Translations under genes and position numbers: made by a program
Notes under the pieces: model-generated
Told to the model about the DNA's origin: nothing
Seen by the model: only the letters and a program-made list of their open reading frames with translations
The model's database searches: none
Shown: in pieces, positions 60,503-64,000 of the stretch
Layout of the letters: the number at the start of each line of letters is the position of its first letter
Numbering within the stretch: the stretch's first letter is position 1
Source of the DNA: Erythrobacter sp. ANT-B3C2
GTDB lineage: Bacteria > Pseudomonadota > Alphaproteobacteria > Sphingomonadales > Sphingomonadaceae
Assembly (NCBI GenBank): GCA_001683845.1
Contig: LXQI01000007.1
Coordinates: 62,001-126,000, forward strand
Reading direction: 5' to 3'
DNA length: 64,000 nucleotides

Positions 60503-61192
60503 CTACACCGGCTCCAGCGCGTAGCCGGCGGAACGCACGGTGCGGATCGGGTCGCGCATGTTATCAAGCGCGATCGCCTTTCTCAAGCGGCGGATGTGCA
60601 CGTCGACCGTGCGCTCCTCGATCTCGCTGCCCGTGCCCCAGACCGCGTCAAGCAGCTGGCTGCGGCTGAACACGCGGCGCGGGTGCTCCATGAAGAATTT
60701 GAGCAGCCGGTATTCGGTGGGGCCAATCTGTAGCTGGCGGCCGCGCCGCTCCACCCGGTGAGCAACGGGGTCGAGCTTCATGTCGCCGGCCTCGATCGTC
60801 TCGCCGGCCAGTGCCGGGCGCACGCGGCGCAGGACCGCCGAGACGCGGGCGAGCAGTTCGCGCGGGGAGAACGGCTTGGTGACGTAATCGTCAGCCCCGG
60901 TTTCGAGGCCCCTGATGCGATCGTCTTCCGCCTCGCGCGCGGTGAGCATGATGATGGGTACGTGCGCGGTGGCCTTGTCGCGCCGCAATCGGCGGCAGAC
61001 CTCGATGCCGCTGGTGCCTTCGATCATCCAGTCAAGGATCACCAGATCCGGCGCATCCTCGCTGGCGAACACCAGCGCCTCGTCGCCATCGGCGGTGACG
61101 CGCACCTGGTAACCTTCGCTTTCGAAGCGATATTCGAGCAGTTCGGCAAGGGCCAGGTCGTCTTCGACCAGAAGCAGCTTGGGCGCGGACAT
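60503..61192 (-). CDS. phoB: Phosphate regulon response regulator PhoB
   Basis: A 229-residue OmpR-class regulator. The receiver domain has the acidic pair in 'LLLVEDDLALAELLEY' and phospho-acceptor D54 in 'LVILDWMIEG'; 'MLTAREAEDDRIRGLETGADDYVTKPFSPREL' is the alpha4-beta5 face. The winged helix contains 'LLKFFMEHPRRVFSRSQLLDAVWG' and 'RTVDVHIRRLRKAI'. It follows pstA-pstB-phoU on the same strand after a 99-bp gap. The partner kinase PhoR is not in the window. Confidence 0.94.
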   Translation of the reverse strand: MSAPKLLLVEDDLALAELLEYRFESEGYQVRVTADGDEALVFASEDAPDLVILDWMIEGTSGIEVCRRLRRDKATAHVPIIMLTAREAEDDRIRGLETGADDYVTKPFSPRELLARVSAVLRRVRPALAGETIEAGDMKLDPVAHRVERRGRQLQIGPTEYRLLKFFMEHPRRVFSRSQLLDAVWGTGSEIEERTVDVHIRRLRKAIALDNMRDPIRTVRSAGYALEPV

Positions 61193-61291
61193 GTGTTCCC
61201 CCTTGGCGCACCGCCGAACCGGGGCGAGCGCTGACGGTGGGCTTATGACAGAACTGCGTCAGGAATGTTGCAGCCGCCGGGCCGCGCGGGT

Positions 61292-61963
61292 TTAGCGCTC
61301 GATATCGGTCGGATAGTGGCCCACAGCGGCGAAGTGGACCATTTCGGCCACGTTGGTGGCGTGATCGCCGATCCGCTCGAGATTGCGCGCGACGAACAGC
61401 AACTGTGCGGCGCTGCTGATGGTGGCCGGGTTTTCCATCATGTGGGTGACGAGGTTGCGGAAGACGCTGTCGTAGAACGCATCCACCTTGGCGTCGCGCT
61501 CGATCACCTCGCGGGCCGAGAGCGGATCGCGCGCGGCATAGGCGGTGAGCACGTCGTGCACCATCTCGGCCGCCAGCTCGCCCATCGAGGCGAGCAGGGT
61601 CAGCGGCTCGAACCGGCCGCGTCCCTCGATTCGCCCGACGCGCTTGGCAATGTTCTTGGAATAATCGCCGATCCGTTCGACCATTCCGGCGATCTTCAGC
61701 GCGGCGATGATCTCGCGCAGATCGTCAGCCAGAGGCGCGCGCAGGGCGAGCAGGCGCACGACCATCGCATCGATCTCGCCTTCGAGCCGGTCAAGCTTCT
61801 TGTCGCGATCGACGACCTGCTGGGCGAGTTCCTCGTTGCCGGTGACCAGTGCCTCCAGCGCTTCCTGGATGGCCAGCTCGGCCAGGCCGCCCATCTCGGC
61901 GATCAGACCACGCAGCCGCGTGATGTCCTCGTCGAACGCCTTTACCGTGTGTTCCACCATCAA
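61292..61963 (-). CDS. phoU: Phosphate-specific transport system accessory protein PhoU
   Basis: A 223-residue two-repeat helical protein that links the Pst transporter to PhoR signalling. '[38 protein letters not shown]' and '[14 protein letters not shown]' and '[16 protein letters not shown]' show the duplicated E/D-x3-D metal motifs. Start overlaps the pstB stop (ATGA). Confidence 0.96.
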   Translation of the reverse strand: MMVEHTVKAFDEDITRLRGLIAEMGGLAELAIQEALEALVTGNEELAQQVVDRDKKLDRLEGEIDAMVVRLLALRAPLADDLREIIAALKIAGMVERIGDYSKNIAKRVGRIEGRGRFEPLTLLASMGELAAEMVHDVLTAYAARDPLSAREVIERDAKVDAFYDSVFRNLVTHMMENPATISSAAQLLFVARNLERIGDHATNVAEMVHFAAVGHYPTDIER

Positions 61964-62751
61964 CCGTACCGCCCTGTGATGTAGTCCTGCGTCCGGCTCT
62001 CGCGCGGGGTGGTGAAGATCTGCGATGTTTCGCCGAACTCGATCAAACTGCCGAGGTGGAAGAAGGCGGTGCGCTGCGAAACGCGGGCCGCCTGCTGCAT
62101 CGAGTGGGTGACGATTACGATGGCGTAGCGGCCGCGCAACTCGTCGATCAGCTCCTCGATCTTGGCGGTGGCGATCGGATCGAGCGCGCTACACGGCTCG
62201 TCCATCAGGATCACCTCGGGTTCCACCGCGATGGCGCGTGCGATGCACAGCCGCTGCTGCTGCCCGCCCGAAAGCGCGGTGCCCGATTCAGCCAAGCGGT
62301 CCTTTACCTCTTCCCACAAGCCGGCGCGGCGCAGCGAGCGTTCCACGATGGCGTCCAGATCGGCCTTGCCTTCCGCAAAGCCGTGAATCCGCGGCCCGTA
62401 GGCGACATTCTCGTAAATCGATTTGGGGAACGGGTTGGGCTTCTGGAACACCATACCCACGCGGGCGCGCAGCTGCACCACGTCCATTCCCGATTTGTAG
62501 ATATCCTCGCCATCAAGCTCGATGGTCCCCTCCACGCGGGCCGAGGCGATGGTGTCGTTCATGCGGTTGAAGGCGCGCAGGAAGGTCGACTTGCCGCAGC
62601 CCGAGGGGCCGATAAAGGCGGTGACATACTCGCTGGGAATATCGATCGAGACCGCGTCGATCGCTTTCTTGTCACCGTAGAACACGGAAACGTCGCGCGC
62701 GCGCATCTTGGGCTCGGCATTGGAGCGTTGGGAGAGGGGTTCGGTCACCAT
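61960..62751 (-). CDS. pstB: Phosphate ABC transporter ATP-binding protein PstB
   Basis: A 263-residue ATPase: Walker A 'GPSGCGKST', signature '[19 protein letters not shown]', Walker B '[16 protein letters not shown]', and '[12 protein letters not shown]' for the switch histidine. '[20 protein letters not shown]' is typical of PstB. Overlaps pstA by 7 bp upstream. Confidence 0.97.
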   Translation of the reverse strand: MVTEPLSQRSNAEPKMRARDVSVFYGDKKAIDAVSIDIPSEYVTAFIGPSGCGKSTFLRAFNRMNDTIASARVEGTIELDGEDIYKSGMDVVQLRARVGMVFQKPNPFPKSIYENVAYGPRIHGFAEGKADLDAIVERSLRRAGLWEEVKDRLAESGTALSGGQQQRLCIARAIAVEPEVILMDEPCSALDPIATAKIEELIDELRGRYAIVIVTHSMQQAARVSQRTAFFHLGSLIEFGETSQIFTTPRESRTQDYITGRYG

Positions 62752-63995
62752 GTTTTCTCGAAGCGGTTGCGCAGGTAGATGGCAAGCCCGTTCATCAGCA
62801 GCAGGAATGCCAGCAGCACGATGATCGCGGCGCTGGTCCGCTCGACGAAGCCGCGGTTGATCTCGTCGGACCAGAGGAAAATCTGCACCGGCAGCACCGT
62901 GGCCGGGTCGGTAAAGCCGCCGGGCGGGGTGGCGACGAAGGCGCGCATGCCGATCATCAGCAGCGGTGCGGTCTCACCCAGCGCGCGGGCCATGCCGATG
63001 ATCGTGCCGGTGAGGATGCCGGGCAGGGCCAGCGGGAGAACATGGTGGAACACCACCTGCACGGGGCTGGCGCCGACCGCCAGGGCCCCATCGCGGATCG
63101 AGGGCGGCACCGCCTTCACAGCGTTGCGGCCGGTGATCACGATCACGGGCATGGTCATCAACGCCAAGGTCATCCCGCCGATCAGGGGCGCGGACCGCAG
63201 ATTGGGAAACAGCCCCAGGAACACCGCCAGGCCGAGCAGGCCGAAGATGATCGACGGCACCGCGGCAAGGTTGTTGATCGAGACCTCGATGAGATCGGTC
63301 CAGCGGTTGCGCGGCGCATATTCCTCCAGGTACAGCGCGGCCAGCACGCCGATCGGGAAGGCCAGTGCCAGCGTCACCAGCATGGTGAGCATCGAGCCCT
63401 TCAGCGCTCCCCAGATACCGGCCAATTGTGAATTGGTGGCGTCGGAGCGGGTGAGGAAGCCGGGATCGAAGCTGTTGCCGAGCACGCCCTGTGCGGCGAG
63501 CTGCCGGGCGAGCGGCTGCAACGCGGTCTGGCCGTCGCCCGAATAGGCCGCCGACAGGCTTTCGCTCGTAGGGAGAGCCATCTCGACGCGCTGCTGCAGG
63601 ATGGTGGGATCGCTGATGATGCGCTCGGCCACCATCCGCCAGGCATCGGCGCTGACCTCGTTCGCTGCCTCCTCGCCGATCGCCTGCGCGGCCGCGAAGC
63701 TGACCACCTCCGGCAGCCCTTGGCCTTCGAGTGAGCGGATCGCCACGCCCTGGCCCTCGATGCCGGCGGGCAACACGAGGCCAACCTGGGTGAAATCGAT
63801 CGGCACGGTGAGGGTGGCGCGCTGGAAGCCGCCGATGCCGTTGTAGGTCATCGTAACGAGCAGGAACAGCAGCACCGCGACGGAGAACAGGATCGCCGCG
63901 AGGCCGGCGAAGCGGAACCGCTTTTCCGCCGCATAGCGCTGCTTCAGCCGCTTCTCGAAGCTGGCGGTGCGGGTCAGGTTGAGGGTCTCACTCAT
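62745..63995 (-). CDS. pstA: Phosphate ABC transporter permease PstA
   Basis: A 416-residue membrane subunit. One N-terminal helix (about 28-50) is followed by a periplasmic region of roughly 150 residues (DUF3333-like), then the permease core with '[46 protein letters not shown]' and '[17 protein letters not shown]' (coupling loop). The start ATG lies six bases inside the right edge, so the gene is complete. pstC and pstS are expected upstream, beyond the window. Confidence 0.94.
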   Translation of the reverse strand: MSETLNLTRTASFEKRLKQRYAAEKRFRFAGLAAILFSVAVLLFLLVTMTYNGIGGFQRATLTVPIDFTQVGLVLPAGIEGQGVAIRSLEGQGLPEVVSFAAAQAIGEEAANEVSADAWRMVAERIISDPTILQQRVEMALPTSESLSAAYSGDGQTALQPLARQLAAQGVLGNSFDPGFLTRSDATNSQLAGIWGALKGSMLTMLVTLALAFPIGVLAALYLEEYAPRNRWTDLIEVSINNLAAVPSIIFGLLGLAVFLGLFPNLRSAPLIGGMTLALMTMPVIVITGRNAVKAVPPSIRDGALAVGASPVQVVFHHVLPLALPGILTGTIIGMARALGETAPLLMIGMRAFVATPPGGFTDPATVLPVQIFLWSDEINRGFVERTSAAIIVLLAFLLLMNGLAIYLRNRFEKTW

Positions 63996-64000
63996 AGGCT

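Overview
The window is high-GC chromosomal DNA that reads as an alphaproteobacterium of the order Sphingomonadales, most likely Erythrobacteraceae. This rests on a PEP-CTERM tail of the WAMMI-GFG type, a zapA / 6S-RNA-like / 5-formyl-THF cyclo-ligase / DUF2842 block, a TonB-dependent receptor of the sphingomonad style, and an alphaproteobacterial LexA box (GAAC-N7-GAAC). No phage, integrase, IS element, CRISPR array or rRNA was seen. All names come from reading the translations; no database search was possible.

Layout. 1-4.2 kb: end of a 2-oxoacid:ferredoxin oxidoreductase beta subunit, a membrane hydrolase, photolyase and a cyclopropane fatty acid synthase. 4.2-8.7 kb (minus): overlapping dTDP-L-rhamnose genes rfbA-C-D-B and a UDP-xylose synthase, i.e. 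surface-polysaccharide precursors. 8.9-11.1 kb (minus): purF and an SDR. 11.3-14.2 kb (minus): a secreted subtilase and an XRE regulator/membrane-protein pair behind a 35-bp palindromic operator.

14.5-26.3 kb is the most interesting part: a sulfoquinovose (SQ) utilisation locus. It holds a YeiH-type exporter, an MFS importer, a TonB receptor, and a translationally coupled run of sulfoquinovosidase, LacI regulator, aldo/keto reductase and SsuD-like flavin monooxygenase, followed by FAD glycerol-3-phosphate dehydrogenase. The glycosidase has the K-E-R-W sulfonate-binding residues known from sulfoquinovosidases. The set matches an oxidative desulfonation (sulfo-SMO-type) route: SQ-glycerol in, SQ plus glycerol, SQ to 6-oxo-glucose plus sulfite, then glucose, with sulfite exported. 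Transport and accessory genes differ from the Agrobacterium version, and no flavin reductase is present here. The locus ends at the 3' side of a tRNA-Pro gene.

27-31.7 kb: thyA and a branched-chain 2-oxoacid dehydrogenase operon (E1a, E1b, E2). 31.8-33.6 kb: tRNA-Asp, DUF2842, cyclo-ligase, a 6S-like RNA, zapA and a small coiled-coil protein. 33.7-40.4 kb: central carbon genes tkt, gap, a MOSC gene, pgk, class I fba, then thiE. 40.4-46.5 kb: two cell-wall enzymes, EF-P, an inositol monophosphatase-family protein, tRNA-Leu with a 39-bp tandem repeat behind it, and an SLC13 transporter. 46.7-51 kb: a small membrane protein, DUF475, panB and an amino-acid permease. 51-52 kb: a decayed junction of a truncated alpha/beta hydrolase and a frameshifted PEP-CTERM gene. 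52-58.7 kb: a DNA-repair block (radical SAM protein plus UdgX under a LexA box, then dnaE2). 58.7-60.2 kb: LysE exporter and extensin-like protein. 60.5-64 kb (minus): the phosphate regulon tail pstA-pstB-phoU-phoB; pstC should lie just beyond the right edge.
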